DNA from: Staphylotrichum longicolle
Taxonomy: Eukaryota; Ascomycota; Sordariomycetes; Sordariales; Chaetomiaceae
DNA: 64,000 nt
Direction of reading: 5' to 3'
NCBI GenBank assembly: GCA_019096155.1
Contig: JAHCVI010000002.1
Span: forward strand, 434,001-498,000
The notes under the pieces were generated by a model that was given only the letters and a program-made list of their open reading frames with translations, made no database searches and was not told the origin of the DNA. The translations under genes and the position numbers were made by a program. Of this stretch, positions 33,141-43,793 are shown piece by piece. The stretch's first letter is position 1. The number at the start of each line of letters is the position of its first letter.

Positions 33141-35699
33141 ATGGACGGCAACATGACCGCCAACTCGAACCAGGCCCCTGCCGCTGGAAGCCAGGGTGAA
33201 AGCCGTGTTGAATCGTCCGGCTTGAACCTCCGCAGGGCCAGGCCGGGCTCGCTCTTCACGGATCACAGATCCCAGCCCATTACAGCGGTTGACTGGCGCA
33301 GGAGAGCGCTCGCAGCATCTTCCTCAAATGGTCCTCGCCGTCGTCTCCGGCTTAATGAACAGAGCTATGAGGAGGAGGGGATTCTCCGTGTCCGTCTCAA
33401 CCTCGACTCGGATACGTCCTTCTCGGCGCCTCAGTATCGCTTCCCTAGGGAGCAACGGGCCCCTTGGGGCACGGCTCTCTCGGCACCCACGTGGCAGGCA
33501 CCGTCATCTTCGTCGTCGGTCGCTGAGGATGCCCCGGCTGAGGCGATCCCAGTTGAGATCAGGAGCATCGAGCGTGTCACGACCAACATCAACGGCGAGA
33601 CCATCCCCATTCCCAGCCGGTACTCCATCAATATCAGCCCGGTGTACGCTGACCTCAGCGCCGGTCCCTTTGCGGGAGCTTCCCTGCGTTACATCAACCA
33701 GCTCCGCGACAACGAAACCGACACTGCGCGCATTGCGAGGAGTTGGCGGCAGTCGGAGTCGTCCGAGTCCATGATGAGGCTTTGGGAGCATCTGCGCGCG
33801 AGGGACGACGGCTCCCTGACTGTGCATCTCAGACGTGAGCCGACGGAAGAGCAGCGGGAGGAGCAACGAGAGGAGCAGCGTGGATCACAGAGGGAGCACA
33901 ACACGCGCTTTGAGGAGCTCATCGGCCGCCTCGACAGGAACCACCGTGAGAGGTGCCTCCAGCAGCAAGCGTCGGCTCGACAAGCCCGTGGAGAGGAAGC
34001 TAGAAATAGCCAGTCTTTGTCGTCAGCCGAGCGGTCTTCTTCCTCGATTCACCAACCGTCGCCGGCAACGCACCAGATCCGTAATGAGGCAGTGTTGTCT
34101 TGTCGTCCAGCCGATCCAGGGGCTATCGCGGCAATCAGGGCAATGATGTCGGAGGGACCGGCAAGACAAGCTCCAAGCAATCTCGATACCATGGCTGCAA
34201 ACAACTTCTTTGCCGAGAGACTAAGGGATATGCACAACGCAGGACATCACCTATCTGCCGACTCTGGGTACGTGTCCAACGATCAAGGGCGCAGTTCAGG
34301 CGACAGCTCGGCCGCCGGATCACGCAACGAGACTCATGCCAGAGTGCAGGAGCCCTCGCTGTCTAACAGCCAGTCTAAGAGACTGAACCCCCTGGCTGCC
34401 GAGTTTGTATCTCAGGGTGGAACCGCCAATGCTCCCTGGATGCGTCCGGGGCCCAGGAGGATGGCTCGCCAACCACTCACAAACATCTTTCCTGAGGCCA
34501 TGTCGAGTCATGAAGCTCGACAAAACAATGCAGTCTCGGAGTCTCAGGGGCAGCTCCGACCTCATCCAGTCATAGCACAGGCCGCTGCTGGCCCGGTTCC
34601 CGGCCACAACGCTCTCGCTGAGACGTGGCATCCCGGGTCTCAGCCGGCTCGGATGCCAGGTGATCATCGTGGTGTCGACCATGGCGAGTTAATCACACCC
34701 ATGCTGCTCCCGACTGCGAGCGGCGGCTTCACGATGGTCGGCCCGCATCCGTCCATGGCGGTCATCAACGGCCCCGTGGGCGACTTTCCGATGGGCCTTC
34801 CCACCAGGAGTGCGTTCAACACTTATCCGCCTCCTCCGAACGCTCCTCAGCCGGCATACAGCCAACCAGTCCAGCCGGTCCAACCCTGTGTGCCTGTCCC
34901 ATCCAACTTCTCCGCCGGGCTCCAGGCAACGCCGGGTCTGCAACCTTCGCCCCATGTGTTTGAGCAAGTGATTCAGCCTCCGCCAGGGCTCGAACACCTC
35001 GGTCCCCGGACCCGGACCATGCTCCGCCCTCCACCGGGATTTGAGCACCTCGGCCCCCGGCCATGTGTCCGTCCACGCCAAGCGGCCGGATTCGAGCACA
35101 CACTCGACAACGGCCAGCCCCGGGCCGCAACAACCATGCGCCCACCGCAACCGCAGCAGCAACTCCAGCCTGCGCTGCCCATCATCCCGGCCTCGACAAC
35201 CCTAGCAAGCCTGAGTGCAAGCAGCAGCAACAACAGCAGCGGTGTCAGTGTTGCTGTCCCGGCGCGGCCGTACTTTCCCGTGACGACCAAGCCCCGCGAC
35301 CGCGACCCGGTCAAGCAGCAAATGTACGAAGCCTACCTCGAGTGGCGCAAGGCCAACGAGCCGGGCTACCACATGAAGTGCAAGATGCGGCAGGCGCAGC
35401 GCGTGACGCGGCAGCTGCAGCTGAGTCTCCAGCAGCAGACGCAGTCGCAGTCCCAGTCCCAGTCCCAGCAACAGCAGAATCAGGGTCAGGGTCAGGGTCA
35501 GGGACAACAACAAAGTCAACCGCCACCACAGCAGGGTCAGCAGCAACACCAACAACAACGGGACCCAACCCTCCAGCCCCGCGGGCCCAACAATAATCAA
35601 CCCCAATCCCACCGCAGCTGGCGCTGGCCCAACCCCAACCTCGGAACCGGCCCCGGAACCGGTGGCACAAACAGCAGCCCCAGCGACGAGCTCGCCTAG
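33141..35699 (+). CDS. Large low-complexity Q/P/S-rich protein of unknown function
   Basis: One uninterrupted exon from the ATG in CCAATATGGACGG gives 852 residues to a TAG at 35697-35699. I do not recognise the family. The N-terminal third is Arg/Ser-rich, with PITAVDWRRRALAAS and a charged REEQREEQREEQRGSQRE segment (about residues 230-250) that may be helical. The middle (about 560-690) is Pro-rich and carries three related units: PPGLEHLGPR, PPGFEHLGPR and AAGFEH. A compact, probably ordered stretch near 715-760 reads RDPVKQQMYEAYLEWRKANE and PGYHMKCKMRQAQRVTRQ; it is the best candidate for a conserved domain. QSQSQSQ and QGQGQGQ runs follow. No membrane segment is seen. The frame remains coding-like after the TAG (see findings), so the true C-terminus is uncertain. 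Confidence 0.8.
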   Translation: MDGNMTANSNQAPAAGSQGESRVESSGLNLRRARPGSLFTDHRSQPITAVDWRRRALAASSSNGPRRRLRLNEQSYEEEGILRVRLNLDSDTSFSAPQYRFPREQRAPWGTALSAPTWQAPSSSSSVAEDAPAEAIPVEIRSIERVTTNINGETIPIPSRYSINISPVYADLSAGPFAGASLRYINQLRDNETDTARIARSWRQSESSESMMRLWEHLRARDDGSLTVHLRREPTEEQREEQREEQRGSQREHNTRFEELIGRLDRNHRERCLQQQASARQARGEEARNSQSLSSAERSSSSIHQPSPATHQIRNEAVLSCRPADPGAIAAIRAMMSEGPARQAPSNLDTMAANNFFAERLRDMHNAGHHLSADSGYVSNDQGRSSGDSSAAGSRNETHARVQEPSLSNSQSKRLNPLAAEFVSQGGTANAPWMRPGPRRMARQPLTNIFPEAMSSHEARQNNAVSESQGQLRPHPVIAQAAAGPVPGHNALAETWHPGSQPARMPGDHRGVDHGELITPMLLPTASGGFTMVGPHPSMAVINGPVGDFPMGLPTRSAFNTYPPPPNAPQPAYSQPVQPVQPCVPVPSNFSAGLQATPGLQPSPHVFEQVIQPPPGLEHLGPRTRTMLRPPPGFEHLGPRPCVRPRQAAGFEHTLDNGQPRAATTMRPPQPQQQLQPALPIIPASTTLASLSASSSNNSSGVSVAVPARPYFPVTTKPRDRDPVKQQMYEAYLEWRKANEPGYHMKCKMRQAQRVTRQLQLSLQQQTQSQSQSQSQQQQNQGQGQGQGQQQSQPPPQQGQQQHQQQRDPTLQPRGPNNNQPQSHRSWRWPNPNLGTGPGTGGTNSSPSDELA

Positions 35700-36026
35700 A
35701 AGGCAATCGCCGAAAAGGCCAAGGCAGCCGTGGGCCAGGCGGCCGAGCGCGCGCGGCGCGAGCGGCGCGAGCAAGAGGAGTGCGTGCGGGCGGAGCTGCG
35801 GCGGAAGGTGCGGGAGGCGAGCAGTCGGGGCTCGGACTCTCTGGCGGCGGCACGTGGGGGTCAGGGGCCGGGGCAGGAGAATAGGGAGCAGGGGCAGGAG
35901 AATAGGGAGCAGGGGCAGGAGCATTTGGGGTGTGGTCGGGAGCATTTGGGGGTGGGTACCTCGAGGGGGAGGGGGGGGAGAATGCTGCGGAGAGGGTGGA
36001 GCGGAAGGGGAAGGAGGAGGTGGTGA
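35700..36026 (+). other. Coding-like in-frame extension after the TAG of the Q-rich gene
   Basis: Reading past the TAG in the same frame gives a charged alanine/arginine helix beginning KAIAEKAKAAVGQAAERARR. Then come SRGSDSLAAARGGQGP and a 7-residue repeat GQENREQ (twice, plus a partial third), ending at a TGA at 36024. The 21-nt repeat unit keeps the frame. It may be a former C-terminus cut off by a nonsense change, a readthrough extension, or a separate exon. Confidence 0.45.
35870..35921 (+). repeat. 21-bp tandem repeat
   Basis: Two complete copies of a 21-nt unit beginning GGGGCAGGAGAATAGGG (35870-35890 and 35891-35911) and a partial third. The unit length is a multiple of three and preserves the frame of the upstream gene. 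Confidence 0.85.
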
Positions 36027-37399
36027 TGGGGGTGGTGATGGAGGGGGGAGGGGGGTTGTTGTGGGAGTTGAGGTCAAGGTTTGAAGTGTCTGAAGGGTTG
36101 GCTGGTTTGAAGGGAGGGATTGTGACTGAGAATAGGCGGGTGGAGGTGAAGAGGGAAAAGGGACAGAAGGGAGAGTGAATGACATGGAACAGAGAGGAAG
36201 GGAGGTTATTGTTGGAAGTAAGGGTTGGATCTCGTATTGTTATGACCTCGTGAGGATGGGGGGATCGTTTTTGATATTGTATTGGCTTTGGGCTGCAGTA
36301 CGGTTTGTTGTTTTGGGCTTGAGGCGCGCCTGATATGGCATCACACACACACGTGCATACTTTGACGGGGAAAAACAGGCATACATACCCCATGGATGGA
36401 AAGGAAAGGGGAGTTGGATGTATCATTACCCTCTAACGGCTTCAGCTGCCAAGTTGGCTTCATGTCTTGTTTGTTTTTCTCCGTTTCTTTTTTTTTATTA
36501 CTGTTGTTTTTGTTGGTAGCCTCGTCATGGATAACGGGACCAGGTCGTTGGGTACCGGTATGTAAACCCGCGGTCCTGGGTTAGCACTGCAGTCCACCGT
36601 AGCTTAGCATAGACAGAAACTTGGTGGCTTTTGTTTACATGTTGGCTGTCTGTGTCTTGTGATCTCTGAGGCATTATGGGCTCGGGCTGCGGGTGAAGGG
36701 TTGTTGTGAGATGACTGTCAATCCTAGGGGAAAACACCACATGCACAACCAAGGCCAGCAAAGATTTAATTATGTTTTTGTTTTATTTTGTTTTACGGGC
36801 AAGAAGGCCGCGGGCACCTAAGGTCCCTTTAGGCCTTGAGCCCCTGTGTTTGCTGTTTGGGTATCATTACAAAACATGTAAGAAGACAAGAAAATTGGAC
36901 AGACCGGGCGCGTCTTGCACCGGCCCGTCATCCCATGCGGAATCTTCCTGGATGGGTTTCCTTTTGAGCAAAGAGAAAAGTGCCATGCTGCGCCGGAGTC
37001 GACGCCAAAGCTTCTTGCTCATGCCGATGCGATAAAAAACAGGCAAAAATGCAATGCGAAAACAAAGGCCTCATGGACGAGAGACTGGCCACGCTCAGGG
37101 CAGCCTCGTGGATGCGGTCCGACTGTGCCGTGACCAAGCTCCCCCTATCCTCGTCCGAGACGAGTCCATCAAGCGTCGGCACAACCTGCGCCTAAACTGG
37201 CCATGAGTGATCCAGGTGAAGATCCGCGTGCCCCCAATGCTAGTACCCCTCGCGCCAAAGATGCAAACAGAGGCTATCCTAGCCTTCCTGATTCTCATGT
37301 CGTCACTTCGTGACTTCGTTTCGTCGTATCGTCATCTCGTCGTAAATCGTTAGGCCTGGAGAAAAGTCCCCTACCTGCCACCCCTATCGCCCAGCCCAC
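36027..37399. other. Convergent 3' intergenic region
   Basis: G-rich to about 36170, then T-rich (near 36480-36500). It lies between two convergent genes. The long minus-strand frames that cover 35200-36430 are Pro/Ser/Leu-rich mirror images of the Q-rich gene and its G-rich flank, not genes. Confidence 0.5.
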
Positions 37400-39909
37400 T
37401 TAATCCACAATCATGGGCCAACCAGCGGGCATATGCTTGGGGGTGTGCAGCAGAGTGGTGTCGTGCTTCTCGGCCAGCTGCCGGGCCTCGATCCAGGCGC
37501 CGCCCTTCAGGTACTCCTGGTGGATGACCTTGACGCGCGGGTGCATGATCAGCCGCATGATGAACGGCGCCACGCCCTCCCACTGGCCCGGATAGACGCC
37601 GACGGTGTGCAGCTGCGGGAAGAGCTCCATCCAGTCGAGGAAGGGCTGGCCGTCGAACTGGCTGCTGGTGCCGAAGCGGCTGTTCTGGTCACGGTGGAAG
37701 TTGAAGTCGTGCAGACCCAGGGTGTGAAGGTTCTCAGACATGGCAAAGTGGTAGTCCTTCAGAGGCTGGAAGTCGGCGGCGACGGCGACGGCGGGTGCGG
37801 GGGATGCGGGCGGCAGGGGGAAGCCCGTGGCCGTGGTGGCGCCCAGCTCGAGGACCTTGAGGTTGCCGTTCGTTGCGGCAGTCTCGAGAATGTCCCTCAA
37901 GACGGTGGGATGGGCAAGGCCGGCAATGTAGCGGAACACCTCCAGGTTGGGGAGGTTGGGCCTCAGCGACTCGACCCGCGGCGGGCCCCAGCCGCTCGTC
38001 TGGCCGGGCGCCAAGCCGTCCGAGTCGGTGGCGAACAAGACGTTGTGGGCAACGTCGGGCATGACGCCGAGAATCTCGATGGACCGCAGGGTGCTGGCCA
38101 AGGGAGGCAGGAAGCGCGAGTTCCAAGGGGCAAAGGCCGCGTTGAGCGAGTAGCGCAAGTTGGGACCGAGCACAAGGTGGGTGAGGGACTGCCAGCAATT
38201 GTTCTTGTCGGGGGTGGATGGTCTGTCCAGGGCCCACGAAGTCATGAAGCCGTCCAGGTGGAATCTCTCGAGGTTCGGCGTGGCAACCACGATCCGTGCC
38301 TGATTCGGTTAGTGTCACTCCCAAAAGAAGAGGCAGGGAGTGATGAAAAGCGAGCTTACCATTTCAATGGAAGGCATGTCAAAAGATCCTTTGGACTTCA
38401 AGTGTCCTTCGATGATGCGTAGGTTCTTCAAGGCCGGCAGCCGGATGGTGCGAAAGGCGCGATCCACGCCCGGGCCGGTATTGACCAGGTCAAGAGCCTG
38501 AAGGGTATCCACGTTCAGCTCCACCATTTTCTTGACAGGAGCGGCGTTGTCAAGCGCGATGACCGAGAGCTCAGTGAGCTTGGCGGGGCGAAGGGGCACG
38601 TCAACGACGGTATCCTCATTGCCGAGCTCGATCGTCTGTCGATGAGGAAAAGACTTGCCGGAATGAAGGCACAACTTGGTGAGATTGGGGAGGCCTTGCA
38701 GCATCAGTTTCAGCTTCGGGGTGGTCAGCAGAAAGTCGGACGCATCACGGATGATGAAAGTGGTGATCTCCTGGCGTCTCTGGAAGAACTTGATCAACTG
38801 ACGGCCTGGGTTTCCGGGTCGGCCCAGTCTCACTTCGGCCCAGAGCATCTTGTCGCCGAGAACAGCGCGATACCACTGCTTATTGACGCGGAGACAGCGG
38901 CTTTTAACGCGTTAGAAACCCAAGAGGCCGGGAGGGGAATTGAATGGCATACCTGAGGGTAGGGACATCAAGCTGCGCAAAGACCATGGCCGAAATCTCG
39001 GCCGGAAATTCTTTGACTGGGTCTCTGCGGGCAATCTCCATCCTGAGATTGTAGGCCATGCGCTGCAGAACGACCTGAGAGTGTCGTTAGGACGGTTGGA
39101 ATCACAAGAGAAGACGCGCTCTGTGCGTCATGTACTCACATCGTAGGTGTCCTTGGGGCTGTGGCGATAGTGAATCGTGTTGTGCAGTCCGCTCTCCACA
39201 AAGAGACAGAGAAGCTTGCGAAGGCGAGTGGTCGAGTGCGGGTTGTTGTTTCCCTTAACGATGGCAACCACAGCACGCTCCACGGCGGTGTTGGACGAGA
39301 GGGAGCAGTTGTTGAGCAAGTACCGGAGGACTCTACACGCCCGGCAGTAGCCCTGGAATGGCGTCAGTGACTCCTGGCGTGATTCGAAGATTTTGTCTTG
39401 ACTTACCACAGCTGTTCCAGGGTCCAGACGGATGATGCTGAGGGCAGTTGCAAAGGCCGAGACGTACTGCTCTCCCTTCTCAAGACACTCTGCAAGGGCA
39501 TCAAGGGACTGGGCGTGCAGCGGGCGGGTGCATGTGGGCCAAGTGTATCCGCAGGCACAGGGGCCTGTGGCGACCTTGTAGAGCGCATTGGGATCTTTGT
39601 CCTTGACGGCAGCAACGCACTGCGAGATGCAGCAGGTCTTGTCCTTACCGTGGCGCGTCTTTCCACTGCCAGCCGGGTCGCAGGGGCACATGTTCACGAC
39701 CTTGTAATGCCATGGTCAGCTCAGCTTAAGTTGGTTCCAACTTAGTAAGAAAAACCACTCACCTCGACGATCATCTTCAGCGCCTTGGAGTACTGGCGCG
39801 AGTCGATGAGAGCCTGTGCCTCAGCGAGGGCCGACTTGATCTTGAGATCCACATCGCCATGGTCGGCAGTGGACTGGCCGTCACAAGCGAGATCGCTTGT
39901 GGGAGCCAT
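37400..39909 (-). CDS. TPR-F-box-LRR protein, Pof3/Dia2-like SCF substrate receptor
   Basis: Six exons, complement(37400..38299, 38360..38900, 38953..39074, 39140..39352, 39407..39700, 39763..39909), give 738 residues with every junction in phase. The N-terminal 220 residues carry TPR-like helices: LAEAQALIDSRQYSKALKMIV, then SLDALAECLEKGEQYVSAFATALSIIRLDP. An unusual Cys-rich insert (NMCPCDPAGSG, CCISQC, CACGYTWPTC) separates them and might bind metal. The F-box EFPAEISAMVFAQLDVPTL-RCLRVNKQW (about 235-275) recruits Skp1. The rest has leucine-rich-repeat character (LKNLRIIEGH, LERFHLDGF, LRSIEILGV, LEVFRYIAG, LKVLELGA, LHTLGLHDF). TPR-F-box-LRR order is that of fission-yeast Pof3 and budding-yeast Dia2, which act in replication-fork and genome stability. 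The Cys-rich insert is not one I know from those proteins. Confidence 0.85.
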
Positions 39910-42900
39910 GGTGAGGAAGTTGGTTTATTTTCTTGTCGTTGTCTTTGGTCGGATCATGAAAGTCGGTTGGCTCGTTTGCTCGTCTGATTGTTCTGGTCGT
40001 CTGCTCGCTTGGCAACGAGACCGAGGTTTGTGTATACCTTAGTATAGTATAAGAAAAATCCGGCAGAGGCGACCCGGGTTGACGACCGGCAATCTCTGCT
40101 AGAAAAAGTAAAGGTGGAAGATTCAAAGAAGTTTCTCACCACCGTGGAATGAAACAGAAGTTGAATAGGAGTTGGTGCTGCGATTGCTTCCGCCTGCAGA
40201 GAACAAGTCAATTGCAAGCAGGTGCCATTCTACACACTAAATCACTTAACGCGCTGGGACGCGTCGCGGCGCCCCATCGATAAGGAACGACCGATAAGCA
40301 TCACGGGCCAGCCACGGTGTTGAGCGACGAGGGTTCGGGTTGGGGTCAGGCGCAGCCGCTGAGAAGAGCACCAAATCTTGGTGGCCAGGGTTCGGGTTTC
40401 AGGAGCTGCCCTGAGTGGAAGAGCCCCTGAAAGTCCAAGTTAAAGTGTTGATGAAGGACAGAGTTGACAGTCCAAGTTGTTGTCCTGTAAGGCAGACATT
40501 CGACAGTGCATTACTTGGCATACTGTGCCCCTATGTCACAATTCACCTTCAATCAGCAGCTCCCCATCTCGTCCAAATGACGGGACAAATGCCCGGCATC
40601 CAGGAACCATCTGATCTCTGTCAAACTATGACCTGGTCCACTCTTCCCATTCAGCTACTGGACACCATGTTTCAAGAGCCGCGATGCCGCCCGCCCGCGC
40701 CTGTCGATGCACCCTGCCTGGCCACGCGATCCCACCCTACTGGGGGCAGCATGCAGACGCTTCTAGAATAGTATGACGGACGATTACCGAGACGTCACAC
40801 AAGACGCAGAACCACGCCCAGGCTTACGCCGGTGTGGTGGCATTGGGCTGGTTGGGTGAGGTACACAGTAGGTCCGAATCGTCCCAAAGTTCTTCCTCCG
40901 GCAGCAGCATCCTGCGGCGTGGGACACACGCGCGCGCCGCGCCCGGGTTGCCGGCAGATGTCCACGCGCAGCGGCGCGGATGGAAGCCTTGACGCTGGGA
41001 GAGGGGTGTGCATTTCTCTCTTTTTACTCTCTTCGTTACCTTTTGGGAGGCCATGTAGGGACGGTGCTGCAAGGAGCTGGTTACGCAACGCACGCAACGC
41101 AACGCAACCCCCCCCGTACGTCGTACGCCGAATCCGCCAGGCCGGGCCTTTCGGATCCCACGTGTCCAACCACGCTGACGGTATCGAGTCTCTGGGATTT
41201 CCAATCTCTTGCTCACGCGGCACCCTGATCCAAGCACCGAGAGAGGGTGGTTGCATTACCAAACGGATGACGAGAGGAGCATGCAAAATGCCCTGTCCTG
41301 GAAGGTGGGATGACGCCAGTCGAGTCGTCACTTCACCCGAAAACCGAGGGCGGCGGGATGGCGGCGCCGCGGCGCGTCGTCGGTAGCGCCCGATGGCTGT
41401 GGGATCCAAGACATGACATGGCTGCCGCCTCGCATTTCTTTGAGCAGGTAAATCGTCGGGTGGGCCAATGTTTACCTTTGGGAACCTCAATGTTGTTGTT
41501 GTTGTTGTTGTTTGATGGTTCTGCAGGTGTTGGGACCAAAACCATCCAGAACGGGTAAGTATTCTGCTGTACATACAGACGGGATGGTTCCCCAATCCAG
41601 CGAACCCAGGTTCCATTTGACACCACAGCAGCCAGCCAACTCTGACAAACCGGAGACAACCTCCCAAAACCAAACTCCATTTCCGATCCGATCCCACCCA
41701 CCCCAAAACACCGTTGAGATGCCCCCAGAAAAGGCACACCACCCCCATCCTCCGCCCGCGTGGGTTTCGCCCCTCTATTTTTATCGCCCCAGGCACCTGA
41801 TTGGCGGCTGACGACGGACGGCCGAAGGGTTGCTGCTGTTTGCTGGGGTGTTCAGTGAGGTTAGGTGCTGACAACTGCAAGGCTGAATCAAGGCGTTGGC
41901 CTCCCCCCTACCTCCGCTAGCTCGGTCCATTGTCTGTACCACAACACACATGAGGCGGCGCGCAGCGCAGCGCAGCCGCCCCGCCTTGCCCTCAGGTCCG
42001 TCCTTGTGAAACCCGCCTGCTTTTGCTGAAAAATCGGTTTCTGTTTCTGGATTTGTCAGTCAGTCCCCGGGGTGGCTGCCCCGAACGAGATATTTTGGAC
42101 TGCGTCGATGTTACCGTAGCTGCCGATTGGCTGCTGCAGCCGAGTTCAGGGGTATTTTTGTTTCTGTTGATGAAGGAATGTCCAATGGCTTTTGTGTGCC
42201 GACTTGGTTGCACCACCTTTGTGCCTCTTGCATCCTCTTGCGTGTTAGTTCCCTTGACTTCTCTGGGACACAATTCCGAGTCTCCAGGCAGAGCTCCATT
42301 TGCTCGCACAGGGAAACATGAAAACCGGGGTAGGATGTGGCCGTGTCTTGGGAGACGGTGCACTGCCTGAACGAGCCATTACCGCATTGGGACATATTTT
42401 TCGAGACGTCACGGCAGCCTACAGAAGTCCGGCCCGGTGGCCTCAACTCGTCTCTGAACAAGAGCTTCTATTTGCGCTATCCAGTAAGAATCTCGCTATC
42501 TTTGCCAGCCGTGACAGCAGCTCCCGTGCAATGTTTGCAACCCTTGGAATCCCGCCAGAGGGCGCCGAGCCAGTCTGGCAGGAGAGAATGGTGGTGACCA
42601 AAACCAGATTCTATGTCCCCCGGAGCAGTCCTTTTGCTGCTCCTCCCCAGCATCCCTTCGTCTGTCCTATCGTCGTCCAGGTGTGACCGCGGTCGTCACT
42701 GCTACCAGAGCAGGAATTAGACATAACCGAGAGTAAATCCAAACAACGTTACACATCCAAACATCAAAACCATAAACCAAAATAAAACAAACAAGAAAAA
42801 CGCTCCCAACCCTGAACAAAAAGGAAATCTTGAGACAAAAAAAGGTATTCCCCGAGTCTAAGTTCGAGAAAAGGAAGCCGTCTCCTCCAGTTGCCTGGAA

Positions 42901-43544
42901 ACCCCCCACTTCCCTGGTGTAGAAAACGCCTGGTATCGTATCCCAAATGCATAGCTCGTCCTAGCCCATGACGGAGAAGAGAAAACAAAAGGAAAAGAAT
43001 ACAGAAAGATAAAAACCGGGGAGGGCGAGGAGAGGTGTTGTACAAATGCGAGATGCCGTGCGGTGATGCATTCCCATGCCGACGCTATGCTTTCGTGATG
43101 CCGTGAAATCCGAAACCGAAATCAATCCTGGGTGGAAGGGAAAAGTCGTGTGCCGTGTGCAAGTTCGTCCCATTCCTGCCAAACAAACCGTTGTGTGTTT
43201 GTTTCCAACCGCTTGCCTCCGCGTCCGTGCCTTCATCCCGACTCAAATTCCCGTCTTCAATGACATGACTGCGCGCCCAAGTCGTGTTCGGCAATTCGTC
43301 GTGAGAGTGGAGTGGTGTCCAGCCGTCGACCCCGTACTTTCCCTCAGAGGATGGAGGGAGGTGCCGATGTTGATATCAAGCGGTCGTGGCCCACAAAGAG
43401 ATATGACAGCTGGGAAGGGGGCTGGGCTAGCACCGAGGGCCTAACTCGGAACGAGTAGAGGTAGGCAACCCAGTCCCTGATTTCGAAGCGTCCCAGTGGC
43501 GGTGAATGCCGAGAGGAGCAGCCCATCATCGAAGACAGGACACT
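39910..43544. other. Long intergenic region, no gene seen
   Basis: 3.6 kb upstream of the F-box gene and downstream of the small Cys-rich gene. A 361-codon minus-strand frame (40795-41880) is GC-driven, has no domain, and is matched by long frames in other phases. Local features are a (TTG)n microsatellite at 41491-41512, a pyrimidine/purine switch around 41480-41520, and A-rich sequence near 42730-42850. Confidence 0.5.
41491..41512 (+). repeat. (TTG)n microsatellite
   Basis: About seven perfect TTG units in intergenic DNA. Confidence 0.9.
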
Positions 43545-43793
43545 TCACCGGTAGTGGCCTCGCGAGCTCTTGTGTGACCTCCCCGAGTAGTACCCCGAGT
43601 CCGAGTACTGCGACGAGTACGAGTAGTCGTATCCGCTGGAGTGTGATGTATGCTCGCTGCAGGCGTACCCAACTAGTATCGTCCTCCTCTGGATGCCATG
43701 GCCCGGCCGCCCATAGGCCGCACACCGGTCAACGGCGTGCTGGTAGTAGAGGCAGCGGCAGGCCGAGTACAGCTCAACCAACTGGTAGCACAT
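43545..43793 (-). CDS. Small Cys/Tyr-rich conserved hypothetical protein
   Basis: A single exon of 82 residues begins MCYQLVELYSACRCLYYQHA and continues VDRCAAYGRPGHGIQRRTIL, VGYACSEHTSHSS, then a Tyr/Ser/Gly tail (YDYSYSSQYSDSGYYSG). Four to five cysteines and several His/Tyr residues in the first 50 positions suggest a small metal-binding or disulfide-containing knuckle. I recall similar short proteins in many Sordariomycetes (CRCLYYQHAVDRC-type), always annotated as hypothetical, and cannot assign a function. There is no signal peptide. It is an isolated gene, with no other convincing coding sequence for 3.6 kb on its downstream side and 6.8 kb on its upstream side. The protein-like conservation and the clean ATG-to-stop frame are why it is kept despite its size. 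Confidence 0.7.
   Translation of the reverse strand: MCYQLVELYSACRCLYYQHAVDRCAAYGRPGHGIQRRTILVGYACSEHTSHSSGYDYSYSSQYSDSGYYSGRSHKSSRGHYR

Noticed and set aside
35202..36426. Two minus-strand frames of 327 and 371 codons
   Set aside because: Pro/Ser/Leu-rich translations of the Q-rich gene and its G-rich 3' flank read backwards; no start context or domain.
37433..38422. 329-codon plus-strand frame
   Set aside because: Antisense shadow of the LRR part of the F-box gene.
40795..41880. 361-codon open frame on the minus strand
   Set aside because: Composition is GC-driven with Arg/Pro/Gln/Trp mixtures. Long frames overlap it in other phases on both strands, there is no domain, and it includes the translated (TTG)n microsatellite.
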